Made by a program: the position numbers and the translations under genes
The notes under the pieces: model-generated
Seen by the model: only the letters and a program-made list of their open reading frames with translations
Databases searched by the model: none
What the model was told of the DNA's origin: nothing
Assembly: GCA_002372175.1 (NCBI GenBank)
Contig: DFIS01000087.1
Location: 13,346 to 77,345, forward strand
Direction of reading: 5' to 3'
DNA: 64,000 bases
DNA from: Solobacterium sp. UBA3691
GTDB lineage: Bacteria; Bacillota_I; Bacilli_A; Erysipelotrichales; Erysipelotrichaceae
In this document: in pieces, positions 34,876-43,383 of the stretch
Layout: the number at the start of each line of letters is the position of its first letter
Position numbering within the stretch: position 1 is the first letter of the stretch

Positions 34876-36090
34876 TTACAGACGGATGGAGGCGATCAGT
34901 TTCCGGAAGTCCTCTTCCTTCCATATAACGGGGACAGGATACAGCGGATTTGCCTCTTTATCTGCCCAGGCGATGATCTGCGGCACATCTTCATCCCGTA
35001 TCATATCGAAGCCTTTCGGAATATTCATCCGTTCGTTCATCTCTTCAATCCAGGTGATAAACGCTCCGCTCTTTTCCTGCGGCGTGTCTCCTTCCAGTCC
35101 GATCACATCCGCCAGTTCACCCAGCCGCTCATAAACGGCCGGACCGAACTGCTTCATGACATGCGGCAGGATCACCGCCATGGCAAGCCCGTGCGGCACG
35201 CCGTACAATCCCGAGAGCGTATGACCGACCGCATGCACATATCCGACGCAGCCTCTGGTAAACGATCTGCCGGCGTAGAACGCGGCTTTCTGCATATTCT
35301 GACGTGCTTCAAGATCGGTTCCGTCATTATATGCCTTCAGCAGATTTTCATAAATCAGCTTTACTGCCCGCTTTGAATAGTCCTTTTCCAGATCCGTGCA
35401 GTAAGTGTAGTTGGTATAGCTTTCCACGGCATGGCACAATGCGTCCATACCCGTCGAAGCAGTAATATGCGCCGGCAATCCGACGGTCAGCTCCGGATCC
35501 AGCACGGCATATGCCGGCATGATGCACGGATCGTTGATGGAAGCCTTATGATGCGTCTTTTCTTCGGTGATGACTGCCGCCAGCGTTGTTTCCGATCCGG
35601 TGCCGGCGGTTGTCGGCACAGCCCAGAACGGAACAATCTTCTTATGCACCTTCAGAATCCCCTGCATTTCAGCTATGGACTTATTGGGATGCGCATTCTT
35701 TGCGGCAATTCCCTTGGCGCAATCCATTGGACTTCCCCCGCCGAAAGCAATGATGCCGTCGCAGTCATGAATGTAAAACAGACGGTAACCCTCTTCGACA
35801 TTCTCATCGGTCGGATTGGGCTGGATATCCGCAAATACCGTATATTCTATCCCTTCCTTTTCCAGCTCTTCTTTCAGACTGTCAAGAAGGCCGAGCTTCA
35901 GCAGCTGCCGGTCGGTTACCAGCAGGATATTCCGGCATTTCTTTTCCCTGATCTTTGCGGGCAGCTGCCGGATGCATCCCGGTCCTTCCAGGAGTTCGGG
36001 AATCCGATAAGGAAGTGCGTAATTGCCGATCTTCATGCCGGCATGGAATACACTGCAGTATGCTTCTTTTGCCAAATACCTGTAATTCAT
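34876..36090 (-). CDS. iron-containing alcohol dehydrogenase
   Basis: A 404-residue group III (iron-dependent) alcohol dehydrogenase. GFGGGSPMDCAKG binds NAD(P), VPTTAGTGSE is conserved, and metal ligands lie in GMDALCHAVESY and GVPHGLAMAVILPH. It interconverts an alcohol and aldehyde and follows the aldehyde dehydrogenase gene by 28 bases. The pair would reduce or oxidise an aldehyde, for example an aryl or alkyl one. The substrate cannot be read from the sequence. Confidence 0.88.
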   Translation of the reverse strand: MNYRYLAKEAYCSVFHAGMKIGNYALPYRIPELLEGPGCIRQLPAKIREKKCRNILLVTDRQLLKLGLLDSLKEELEKEGIEYTVFADIQPNPTDENVEEGYRLFYIHDCDGIIAFGGGSPMDCAKGIAAKNAHPNKSIAEMQGILKVHKKIVPFWAVPTTAGTGSETTLAAVITEEKTHHKASINDPCIMPAYAVLDPELTVGLPAHITASTGMDALCHAVESYTNYTYCTDLEKDYSKRAVKLIYENLLKAYNDGTDLEARQNMQKAAFYAGRSFTRGCVGYVHAVGHTLSGLYGVPHGLAMAVILPHVMKQFGPAVYERLGELADVIGLEGDTPQEKSGAFITWIEEMNERMNIPKGFDMIRDEDVPQIIAWADKEANPLYPVPVIWKEEDFRKLIASIRL

Positions 36091-36118
36091 ACAGTACCTG
36101 CCTTTCTCCCGCTATAAC

Positions 36119-37537
36119 TCAGCGTTCAAACAGCTTCAGCACAGCCATCTTGAACGCATTCCTCTTCCCGAGATACGGATGTTCCCTCAGCGGCAGATTG
36201 AATTTTGTGCTGCCGATGAGAACCGTGGAAGGATGCGTGAATTCACGGAAGCCCCATTCCCCGTGATATGCGCCCATGCCGGAATGACCGGTGCCGTTGA
36301 ACGGAACGCCCTTGACCAGCAGATGCAGGCATACTTCATTGATGCATCCGCCGCCGTACTGCTGTGTCTGCATGACCTGCTGAGCCCATTCCAGATCTTT
36401 GGTGAACAGATACAGTGCAAGACCATGTTCCCTGTCGGCAATCACCTTCATCACTTCTTCCACTTCGCTGTCGCGGTATTTCACGACCGGAAGCAGCGGT
36501 GAAAACAGTTCATGCTGAACAATCGGCTCATTGATCCCTACCGGATAGATGATGGTAGGCGCATACTTCAGGGTTTCCGGATTGCCGTATCCGCCGTGCA
36601 CGATTCTGTCACGGTATTCCTCCGCTTCATCCGCGCACCATTGATAAGCCTTTGATCCGATCATCTTCGGATATTCCGGATTGCTGACGGGGTCTTCACC
36701 GATCTGCTTGATGATGGCTTTCTTCAGCTCATCCACAAACTGATCAGCCACTTCCTCGGCAACCGCCACCTGATTGATATTGATGCAGATCTGCCCCGAA
36801 TTGCAGATCTTGAAGAAGGCAATCTTTCTGGCCGCGTCCTTCAGATCGGCGTCTTTCCGGATCACGCACCAATTGCCGTTTTCTCCGCCGAGCTCCAGGG
36901 CAACCGGAGTCAGATTCTTCGCGGCGCTTTCCATGACATGGATACCGACCTTCGGCGAACCGGTATAGAAGATCTTGTCAAAACGTTCTTCCAGACAGAA
37001 GTCCGCCACATCATGTCCGCCGTCTATGACAACGGCATATTCATCCGAGAATGTCGATGCGATCATCTTCTGCAGCACTTCGGTGCACTTCTTTGATTTG
37101 GAACTCATCTTCATCACCGCGGTATTTCCGCCGGCAATGCTGGCGGTCAGAACGCCGATCGAAAGCAGCACTGGGAAATTGAACGGTGAGATGATCAGCG
37201 ATACGCCGTAAGGCATCTTGTAGACTTTGGTAATCACGCTCGGGAATGCCACCATGCCGCTGTAATGGGTCTCGGGCTTCGCCCACTTTTTCAGTCCGTG
37301 GATTGCTTCGTTGATTTCAAGAATCACATCGCCGATATCGCAGAAATATGCCTCCGGCACGCTTCTTCCGAGATCTTCATGCAGCGCTTCTTCCAGATCC
37401 TTCTCATAGGCTTCCAATGCACGCTTCAGTCTCTTCAGCTGGCCGATGCGCCAGTCGACATCCAGTGTTTTGCCTGTTTTGAAAAATGCACGCTGTTTTT
37501 CCACCGCCTCATGGACGGCCTGTTTTGTCCACTCCAT
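36119..37537 (-). CDS. aldehyde dehydrogenase (ALDH3-like)
   Basis: A 472-residue aldehyde dehydrogenase of the class 3 type. It has an N-terminal ALEAYEKDLEEALHEDLG, SPFNFPVLLSIGVLTASIAGGN for cofactor binding, catalytic Glu in ALELGGENGNW, catalytic Cys in ICNSGQICININ, and a HSGMGAYHGEWGFREFTH C-terminal motif. It has no membrane anchor. The start at 37537 has AGGAGG; 16 upstream codons in frame are rejected for lack of a ribosome site. It is the first gene of the ALDH-ADH operon, with a long hairpin in its leader. Confidence 0.9.
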   Translation of the reverse strand: MEWTKQAVHEAVEKQRAFFKTGKTLDVDWRIGQLKRLKRALEAYEKDLEEALHEDLGRSVPEAYFCDIGDVILEINEAIHGLKKWAKPETHYSGMVAFPSVITKVYKMPYGVSLIISPFNFPVLLSIGVLTASIAGGNTAVMKMSSKSKKCTEVLQKMIASTFSDEYAVVIDGGHDVADFCLEERFDKIFYTGSPKVGIHVMESAAKNLTPVALELGGENGNWCVIRKDADLKDAARKIAFFKICNSGQICININQVAVAEEVADQFVDELKKAIIKQIGEDPVSNPEYPKMIGSKAYQWCADEAEEYRDRIVHGGYGNPETLKYAPTIIYPVGINEPIVQHELFSPLLPVVKYRDSEVEEVMKVIADREHGLALYLFTKDLEWAQQVMQTQQYGGGCINEVCLHLLVKGVPFNGTGHSGMGAYHGEWGFREFTHPSTVLIGSTKFNLPLREHPYLGKRNAFKMAVLKLFER

Positions 37538-37570
37538 AGTTCTCCTCCTGTTTATCACAATCCTGAAACA

Positions 37571-37610
37571 GCCTGAAAGACACACCTTCTTCGGTGCATA
37601 ACTTTCAGGC
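37571..37610 (-). promoter_or_regulatory. stem-loop in the aldehyde dehydrogenase leader
   Basis: GCCTGAAAG (37571-37579) and CTTTCAGGC (37602-37610) are perfectly complementary and enclose a CACC/GGTG inner stem. The element ends about 35 bases upstream of the start codon. No U-run follows on the minus strand, so it is not a simple terminator. It may be an operator or an RNA element. Confidence 0.45.
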
Positions 37611-37752
37611 TCGCTTTAAATCCCGATTTTCATAACTCCTCCGGACGCACAATGATAAAAAGCGATTATGATCTGCTCAGCATGATTACGTGTGACTTCA
37701 TCTGATTTAAGTATAGCATATGTTTCAGAAAACGTTTCTGTTCACACGGTAG

Positions 37753-37908
37753 TCAGATACCATTCTCCAAATAAAGAAGACAAAGGTCACTGACCAAAGC
37801 CTGAACTTTTGGAGGAAGCTTGCGATAATTATTAATCAATTGAGTTTCCGCAGAAGAGAGAGTCAAAGCTCTCTTCTTTTTCTTCTGAGAATATCTTTCA
37901 CTTCTCAT
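37753..37908 (-). CDS. 51-residue ORF, part of a decayed mobile element
   Basis: A short basic ORF, five bases after the frameshifted phage-type regulator. It begins MRSERYSQKKKKRALTLSSA and continues with a helical segment (ETQLINNYRKLPPKVQ). It resembles the sort of short helical proteins found beside phage repressors, but I do not recognise the family. No ribosome site is visible, so translation would depend on the upstream gene. Low certainty that it is functional. Confidence 0.35.
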   Translation of the reverse strand: MRSERYSQKKKKRALTLSSAETQLINNYRKLPPKVQALVSDLCLLYLENGI

Positions 37909-37913
37909 ATTTT

Positions 37914-38274
37914 CTAATATAGAATGGGACTCCCATATTCATCATATAAATTGAGAGAGAATGCTTCTACGAACTTCTTTTTTGCTGACCCCACGATTCT
38001 GTAATAGCTTCTGACAGAGAACGAACACTTACGGCTGATCTTTGTGTAATTCTCATGGTAGAAGTACCGTCTGACAATGACAGCCCTTTCCTCCTTGTTA
38101 AGCACAGTATTGAATGTCGCCGCCCAGGATTTGATTCGATCATAATTCGCATCATCTTCGTTGATCATTGACGCGATGCTGCTGATCTGAAGTGTCACGG
38201 TATCTGACTGAGGAACCTTGATAACCGATTCCCAATTCGACTTTCAGGAAATAAAATGTATCGTTTTTCCCCAT
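37914..38274 (-). pseudogene. frameshifted phage-type (RinA/ArpU-like) regulator
   Basis: An ATG at 38274 with AAGGAGAG begins MGKNDTFYFL, but the remaining 94+ codons continue in the next frame. Dropping one A from the AAA run at about 38242-38244 joins the frames into a smooth protein of about 119 residues (…FLKSNWESVIKVPQ…). The C-terminal part (KEERAVIVRRYFYHENYTKIS, then RSYYRIVGSAKKKFVEAF) looks like the sigma-like helix-turn-helix region of RinA/ArpU-type late phage regulators. A homopolymer indel, by mutation or sequencing error, is the simplest explanation. Family call is tentative. Confidence 0.55.
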
Positions 38275-38703
38275 AGATTTCTCTCCTTCCCTGTTCAAAA
38301 TCCGATAATTTTACGAGGGTTTCATTGTTGCGCTTCATAGTTTTTCACCAAAAAAAGTGAGCCGGAAAAATCGACTCACTTATGGATATTTATGGTGAAT
38401 ATTTTTATGCAAAAATGCTCAAAACTGAGAAAACTTTTTTTCCACTAAATCTCCATAACTGGCCATATGTGGTAAAAATCTGTGGTACGATTTGTGGTAC
38501 GGTCTCAAAAATGGCTTATTTATGCGCTATTCTTCACGGGGTTTCATTGTCGGAAAGAGAATACAGGCAGTTTCATAACTGTTGGCAGTTCTACGCAAAG
38601 CATATTTCCGCCGTTTTCAAGCTTTTCTGCACTTTAACATCTGTATGTATCTGTTCTTGTTTCAATTCTTCTTTATCATGGTTCTAAAGAAGCTAACCGT
38701 GAT
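38275..38703. other. non-coding stretch with mobile-element debris
   Basis: No intact gene. It contains the TGTGGTA direct repeats, a minus-strand frame resembling an integrase tail (38405-38515), and a hairpin AAGTGAG/CTCACTT (about 38356-38382) followed on the minus strand by a T-run, which would terminate that tail. It is AT-rich compared with the flanking genes. Consistent with a degraded integrated element next to the frameshifted phage-type regulator. Confidence 0.4.
38468..38500. repeat. three direct TGTGGTA repeats
   Basis: TGTGGTA recurs at 38468, 38481 and 38493 (spacings 13 and 12 bases). Read on the minus strand they encode VPQIVPQIF, a repeat type I associate with C-terminal tails of Bacillota integrases. 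Evidence for an integrase remnant is weak. Confidence 0.4.
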
Positions 38704-39909
38704 TTAGTGCTGCTCCTGCAGATATAGTTTTTCCTTCACCGCTACAGCTACTGATATTGAAGAATCCAGTTTTGGGATCAGAGTGCTTTGCAGGGCATGG
38801 TAGAGATCACTCTTTCTTGGCCAGACAGTTTCCATGAGGTGGTTCTCTTCATCAAGCTGGTGGTACCAGGAACCGTTGACAGGATCATGTACGATCGTAT
38901 CCAGATATTCCATGTATTCAGCGTATTGTGCCTTATACAGTGGTTTGCCGGTCACATGGTACAGAACAGCAGAAGTATTGATTGCTTCTGCCAGCGTCCA
39001 GTGCATACGGTCGCTGACAACCGGGTCACCATCCCATCCGGTGGTATAGACAATCCCAGGCTTGCCATTGCGTTTCCAGCCATCGGCTGCTGCACGTTCA
39101 TAGATCAGTGAGGCTTTCTCAATATATGGTGCAGCCTTTTCCGGTTCATTCTTGTATGTAGAGAGAGACCACTGTGTTATCAGTATACCCCACTCAATCC
39201 CATGTCCCGGGGTTGCACCGTACGGCTTAAACGGATCATCCAGTTTGTCAGCGTTATACTCAAGATCCGGTGTCCAGTCTTCATGGAAATGTTCCGGGAT
39301 ACGCCAGTTGTTATGTTCTGCCCAATCCAGTACATGAGCTACGATCCTGCCTGCACGCTGTCTCCAGATTTCTTCATGTGTAACATCAGCCAAAGCCAGG
39401 AAAGCTTCCACCGAATGCATATTCGCATTCAGCCCGCGATATGGCTCCAGCACAGTGAATTCTGTATTCCATGTATCGACGGATAATCCTTCTTCATCAT
39501 CCCAGAATTTGTCCAGAAAGATTTCTGTGCTGCGCTTCAGCAATTCTTCCGCACCAGGCCGTTCCATAAGCAAGGTACTCGCTGCTGCCAGCATGACAAA
39601 CGCATGGGCATAGCACTGCTTTTCTGGCAGTGGTTTCTGCTCTTTCGTCACTCCTGGATACCAGCCTCCATTTTGTGTATCGGTGAGAATTCCGCGGATG
39701 CCTTTCAAGCCCTGGTCCGCCAGTTCTCCGGCACCTTCAAAGCCCAAGGCTGCACCTATGCTGTAAACATGTGCCATACGACAAGTGATCCATATCTCCA
39801 GCGGGCGATCCTTCATCGGCTCACCATCTGAGCCAAGATAGTAGGAAGCTCCAGAAGGAGAGGGAAATTTTGTTCCGAAAGCCAACAGCTCATTCTGCAG
39901 TTCGGTCAA
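38704..39909 (-). CDS. AGE-family sugar isomerase, YihS-like
   Basis: The protein is about 401 residues, an (alpha/alpha)6 barrel of the N-acylglucosamine 2-epimerase family. It aligns closely by eye with E. coli YihS: IWITCRMAHVYSIGAALG, YRGLNANMHSVEAFLAL, PEHFHEDWTPDLEYN, YGATPGHGIEWG and WPRKSDLYHALQSTLIP, with catalytic-type His residues in these motifs. YihS isomerises sulfoquinovose and mannose. Here no sulfoglycolysis genes follow, so mannose/fructose-type isomerisation is likelier. The only standard start is TTG at 39909, and alignment suggests about ten residues before it, so the true start is uncertain. Last gene of the ABC/esterase operon. Confidence 0.85.
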   Translation of the reverse strand: MTELQNELLAFGTKFPSPSGASYYLGSDGEPMKDRPLEIWITCRMAHVYSIGAALGFEGAGELADQGLKGIRGILTDTQNGGWYPGVTKEQKPLPEKQCYAHAFVMLAAASTLLMERPGAEELLKRSTEIFLDKFWDDEEGLSVDTWNTEFTVLEPYRGLNANMHSVEAFLALADVTHEEIWRQRAGRIVAHVLDWAEHNNWRIPEHFHEDWTPDLEYNADKLDDPFKPYGATPGHGIEWGILITQWSLSTYKNEPEKAAPYIEKASLIYERAAADGWKRNGKPGIVYTTGWDGDPVVSDRMHWTLAEAINTSAVLYHVTGKPLYKAQYAEYMEYLDTIVHDPVNGSWYHQLDEENHLMETVWPRKSDLYHALQSTLIPKLDSSISVAVAVKEKLYLQEQH

Positions 39910-39958
39910 AATTTCAGCGTTTTCTTTTGTGTCTAATATGTATTATTCTTTCATATAT

Positions 39959-40666
39959 TTATGCTTTTCTGATGATAATGATTTCTCCGTTAGGTCCAGA
40001 TAGTTCCTGTGCCTCTTTTCCGGTAAATACCAAAGCTTTAAATGCAGGATCCGGCCATGGTTCGTGATTCATTTCCAGAAACTCATAGATTTCCAAGATA
40101 ACACCATTTCCCTCCAGCATGGCACAGTCAATGTCTGCCCCGTCTGATTCACGATGATTGAGCACATGCGTCCGGCAGGCAAAACCAAGACGTTCATAAA
40201 ATGCAATGGTCTCCGCAAGATTCTTACAGGGTATTCCGATATGTTCAAGACCTTTCGTAATTCCTGTCATAGATTCTTCCGGCAAGTCCAGACGCTGGCA
40301 TATCTCCAGACCGTAACCAAAGGGACATACCGGATTCACATAGTCCATACCCGTTCCCCAGATCTGAGGATTGTAGTTGATTACACTGCCATTGGCAAGT
40401 TTTGTCCCTTCTGTTAGACATTTATTCACACTGTCTTTCAGATTTGTGCTTCGGAACGCCAGATGCGCCAGACCGACATAATAGCCTTCCGGGGCTTCTG
40501 GTACAGCATATTCCTTGGCAGACTGTTCCAGTTCAATCCGGCAATCCGGAGCTTTGCAGTACCAGTTGTCATTGTTTTGCCCGGCTGTTACTCCGAGTGT
40601 CTTAGCCAGCCATTGTGCCTGGAAAGCAGGCTTTGATGCCCTGATCCTGACACCTGTAAATATCAT
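39959..40666 (-). CDS. two-module VOC (glyoxalase/dioxygenase fold) protein
   Basis: A 235-residue cytosolic protein of two vicinal-oxygen-chelate modules (about 1-125 and 135-235). LAHLAFRSTNLKDSVNKCL and LEHIGIPCKNLAETIAFYERLGF are the paired VOC starts with a metal-type His, and LEIYEF carries a metal-type Glu. VOC proteins catalyse isomerisation, epimerisation, lyase or dioxygenase reactions at a metal centre. It overlaps the esterase gene by four bases (ATGA). Its place next to a sugar isomerase suggests a sugar or sugar-acyl substrate. The reaction is unknown. Confidence 0.75.
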   Translation of the reverse strand: MIFTGVRIRASKPAFQAQWLAKTLGVTAGQNNDNWYCKAPDCRIELEQSAKEYAVPEAPEGYYVGLAHLAFRSTNLKDSVNKCLTEGTKLANGSVINYNPQIWGTGMDYVNPVCPFGYGLEICQRLDLPEESMTGITKGLEHIGIPCKNLAETIAFYERLGFACRTHVLNHRESDGADIDCAMLEGNGVILEIYEFLEMNHEPWPDPAFKALVFTGKEAQELSGPNGEIIIIRKA

Positions 40667-41487
40667 TTGCCCGTAACCATACCCTTCTTCAGCGGCAGCC
40701 AGTCCAGTACATCCTGAATATATCTATCCCAGAAGACCCAGTTATGAACACCCGGATGAATGTGATATTCGATTTCTACTCCTTGTTCCTTTGCAAATGC
40801 CAGATATTCCTCGGCACTTTCACGCAGGAAATCTTCGTCACCAATTGTATGGTACATTGCCGGAAGTTCAGCGTTTTCCGCCAGACGCTTCTGCAGTAGA
40901 ACACGCAGATCATTATCTGTGCCCTTCAGAGACATTTCTTCACCCATTACAGCCCTGGTATAGTTTAACGGCATCTTACTGGCATGAGCACTGAGGTTCT
41001 TCAATTCACTTTTGCCGAGATTGCCGCTGAGACTTGCTACAGCCGCATAGGTCTCAGGATGTTCGAGAGCTGCGCGGAAAGCACCATAACCACCCATGGA
41101 AAGCCCAGCAATAAATGTATCCTCACGCTTTGTGGACAGCGGGAAGAGAACCGGACAAAGAGAAGGAAGCTCTTCAGAAATATAAGTTAAGTAGTCTTCC
41201 CCATGCGCCATATTGATGTAACTGCTGTTTTCACCGCTCGGCATGACAACCGCAACACAATGTTCCTGTGCATAGCGATAGATTCCTGTAAGCAGAGTCC
41301 AGTCCATATTGTCACCATAGGAACCATGCAGAAGGTACAGAGTTTGATATTTTGATCCTTTTGCGTAGTAATCCGGATGGTTATCATTGAACAGATAGTC
41401 ATCCGCACTGACACTTGGCAGGATCACTGCCAGTTCTGCATTCTTCTTCAATGCAGAAGAGAAAAAACTTACATTCAGGAATGCCAT
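40663..41487 (-). CDS. EstA-like esterase (PF00756), copy 1
   Basis: A 274-residue alpha/beta hydrolase of the esterase D/tributyrin-esterase type. YLLHGSYGDNMDW forms the oxyanion side, Ser130 lies in AGLSMGGYG, Asp219 in GDEDF and His248 in HPGVHNWVFWD. No signal peptide. It hydrolyses short acyl esters and is the third-from-last gene in the ABC importer operon, one base after copy 2. Copies 1 and 2 are close paralogues, both ending with a DVxxWLPLK motif, so they came from a tandem duplication. Confidence 0.85.
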   Translation of the reverse strand: MAFLNVSFFSSALKKNAELAVILPSVSADDYLFNDNHPDYYAKGSKYQTLYLLHGSYGDNMDWTLLTGIYRYAQEHCVAVVMPSGENSSYINMAHGEDYLTYISEELPSLCPVLFPLSTKREDTFIAGLSMGGYGAFRAALEHPETYAAVASLSGNLGKSELKNLSAHASKMPLNYTRAVMGEEMSLKGTDNDLRVLLQKRLAENAELPAMYHTIGDEDFLRESAEEYLAFAKEQGVEIEYHIHPGVHNWVFWDRYIQDVLDWLPLKKGMVTGK

Positions 41488-41488
41488 A

Positions 41489-42304
41489 TCAGTTCTCCTC
41501 CACCGGCGCGTTCTTCAGCGGCAGCCAGTTCATCACATCTTGGATATGAGCATCCCAGAAAACCCAGTTATGAATGCCGGGATACTCTTCATAAGTTAGA
41601 TCCACACCAAGTTTCTCAAGTTTCTCTTTTGCTGAAAGATTCGCCTGGTAGATGAAATCCTCAGTACCTACAGTCTGATAGATTTTCGGGAGTTCACATC
41701 CTTCAGACTTCAGCCGGCGGATCAGTTCGAACAGATCTGCATCGCTACCGGTGATTTCTTTATTCCCGAAGAGATTCTCGTATACAAACGGTGAACTCGG
41801 CAGGCTGCTCAGCCCTCCAATAACAGCTTCCAGATCAATCGCTCCGGACAAGCTCGCTGCACAGCTGTACTTCTCGGGACGGGTAAGGGCTGCCTTGAGT
41901 GCCCCATAACCACCCATGGAAAGACCAGCCACAAACGTATCCTCACGCTTATCCGATATCGGGAAAGTATGTTCACAGAAAACCGGCAATTCCTCTGTAA
42001 TGTAGCGTAGATAATCACTTCCGTAGTGCATGTTCTGATAGAAACTGTTGGATGCGCTTGGCATGACAACAGCCAGTTTATGATCCTGAGCATAGCGCTC
42101 TATGGATGTCAGATGTGGCCAGTCAGAATAATCTCCGTATGCACCATGCAGTAGATACAGAACCTGATATTTGACACCTGGGGTAAAATAATCCCTGCTC
42201 TTGCCAAGCAGGAGTTCATCCGCATCTGGTGTAGGTATAAAGACTTCAATGTCCGTACCGAAACACAGCGCGGTTGAAAAGAAATGTGTTTTGATATATG
42301 CCAT
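41489..42304 (-). CDS. EstA-like esterase (PF00756), copy 2
   Basis: A 271-residue paralogue of the preceding esterase. The triad positions are Ser129 (AGLSMGGYG), Asp216 (GTEDFIYQ) and His245 (YPGIHNWVFWD). The oxyanion side is LLHGAYGDYSDW. Cytosolic; substrate likely an acylated sugar or short acyl ester. It follows the permease gene after about 65 bases in the same operon. Keeping two adjacent copies suggests different acyl positions or groups. Confidence 0.85.
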   Translation of the reverse strand: MAYIKTHFFSTALCFGTDIEVFIPTPDADELLLGKSRDYFTPGVKYQVLYLLHGAYGDYSDWPHLTSIERYAQDHKLAVVMPSASNSFYQNMHYGSDYLRYITEELPVFCEHTFPISDKREDTFVAGLSMGGYGALKAALTRPEKYSCAASLSGAIDLEAVIGGLSSLPSSPFVYENLFGNKEITGSDADLFELIRRLKSEGCELPKIYQTVGTEDFIYQANLSAKEKLEKLGVDLTYEEYPGIHNWVFWDAHIQDVMNWLPLKNAPVEEN

Positions 42305-42369
42305 GATTCTTTCCTCTTTCTGATAAATACAGCGGACATTGCATTGAATGTCCGCTGTATGATTCGTCG

Positions 42370-43368
42370 TTATTTTCTAAGTTTCTTTCCCTGCTTGACA
42401 AAGTCAACGTAGACAGCAATCAGGATAATGATTCCCTTGGCAATCATCTGCCAATAACTATCAATACCAGCAAGGTTCAGACCATTGTTCATAACACCGA
42501 TCAGCAGCGCACCAATGATTGTTCCGCCGATGAAACCGCGGCCGCCGCCCATGGAGGTTCCGCCCAGAACAACAGAAGCGATAGCATCCATAGATGCGTT
42601 GGCACCGACAGCCGGCTGACCAGAGTACATACGGGCAGTCAGGACAACACCTGCAAGAGCTGCCATGATACCGGAGAAGGTATAGACAAACCAACGAACA
42701 TGCTTGATGTTTACACCGGAGAATTCGGCTGCTTTCTCGTTGCCGCCGGTCGCGTAAATGTGGCGACCAAGTTTTGTCCGGTTAAGAATATACCAGACAA
42801 AGACCAGGACGACAAACAGATATACCAACGGCATCGGGATAACATCTGCAACAAATCCTGTACCGAGGAAGATGAAACTCTTGTCGGTCAGACGAATCGG
42901 CTGGGCACCGGTCCAGACATATGCTGCGCCCTGACAGATACACTGCATTGCATAAGTAACAATGAATGGCGGTAAACCTGTCTTATAGATGATCGTACCA
43001 TTGAGAAATCCTACAAAGGCACCAACGATTACAGCTGCGAGGATCGCCAACGGAATGGAGAAGCCATAGTTGACCATACATGTCGCAACGATGACACTAG
43101 ACAGGGATACGACTGCGCCAGCTGACAGATCGATACCTCCGGCGATCAGAATCATCGTAATTGCCGAAGCCAGATACAAGTTCGTAGATATCTGACGCAG
43201 AACACTGACAATATTTGACCATGTCAGGAACTGCGGTGTATTGATCTGAATTATGACACACAGGATGAAGAAACCGATGATGATACCGCCGTTCCGCCTT
43301 ACATACTGAATGATCGGGTTATCACTATCGAGGATTGACTTTTTTTCTGTGACTTCTTTTTCACTCAT
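42370..43368 (-). CDS. ribose/galactose-type ABC transporter permease
   Basis: A 332-residue integral membrane protein of the RbsC/MglC family with eight to ten helices. Typical segments are AGGIDLSAGAVVSLSSV (helix 3), NGTIIYKTGLPPFIVTYAM and a C-terminal GGTSMGGGRGFIGGTIIGALLIGVMNNGLN. It pairs as a homodimer with the ATPase encoded 15 bases upstream to import a monosaccharide or small glycoside. No second permease is present, as usual for this group. Confidence 0.92.
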   Translation of the reverse strand: MSEKEVTEKKSILDSDNPIIQYVRRNGGIIIGFFILCVIIQINTPQFLTWSNIVSVLRQISTNLYLASAITMILIAGGIDLSAGAVVSLSSVIVATCMVNYGFSIPLAILAAVIVGAFVGFLNGTIIYKTGLPPFIVTYAMQCICQGAAYVWTGAQPIRLTDKSFIFLGTGFVADVIPMPLVYLFVVLVFVWYILNRTKLGRHIYATGGNEKAAEFSGVNIKHVRWFVYTFSGIMAALAGVVLTARMYSGQPAVGANASMDAIASVVLGGTSMGGGRGFIGGTIIGALLIGVMNNGLNLAGIDSYWQMIAKGIIILIAVYVDFVKQGKKLRK

Positions 43369-43383
43369 TTTTGTTTTCCTCCG

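Noticed and set aside
37914..38274. Programmed frameshifting in the phage-type regulator
   Set aside because: No recognised slippery site or stimulator at the junction; a single-base indel in an A-run explains it more simply.
38382..38687. 101-codon plus-strand frame in the mobile-element debris
   Set aside because: No ribosome site, translation of repeats and low-complexity sequence; the opposite strand reads better as an integrase tail.
29924..39909. Sulfoquinovose utilisation (GH31, GPH transporter and YihS-like isomerase together recall the yih operon)
   Set aside because: The GH31 lacks the sulfoquinovosidase-type motifs I know, lies in a different operon from the isomerase, and no sulfolactaldehyde, aldolase or transaldolase genes are present.
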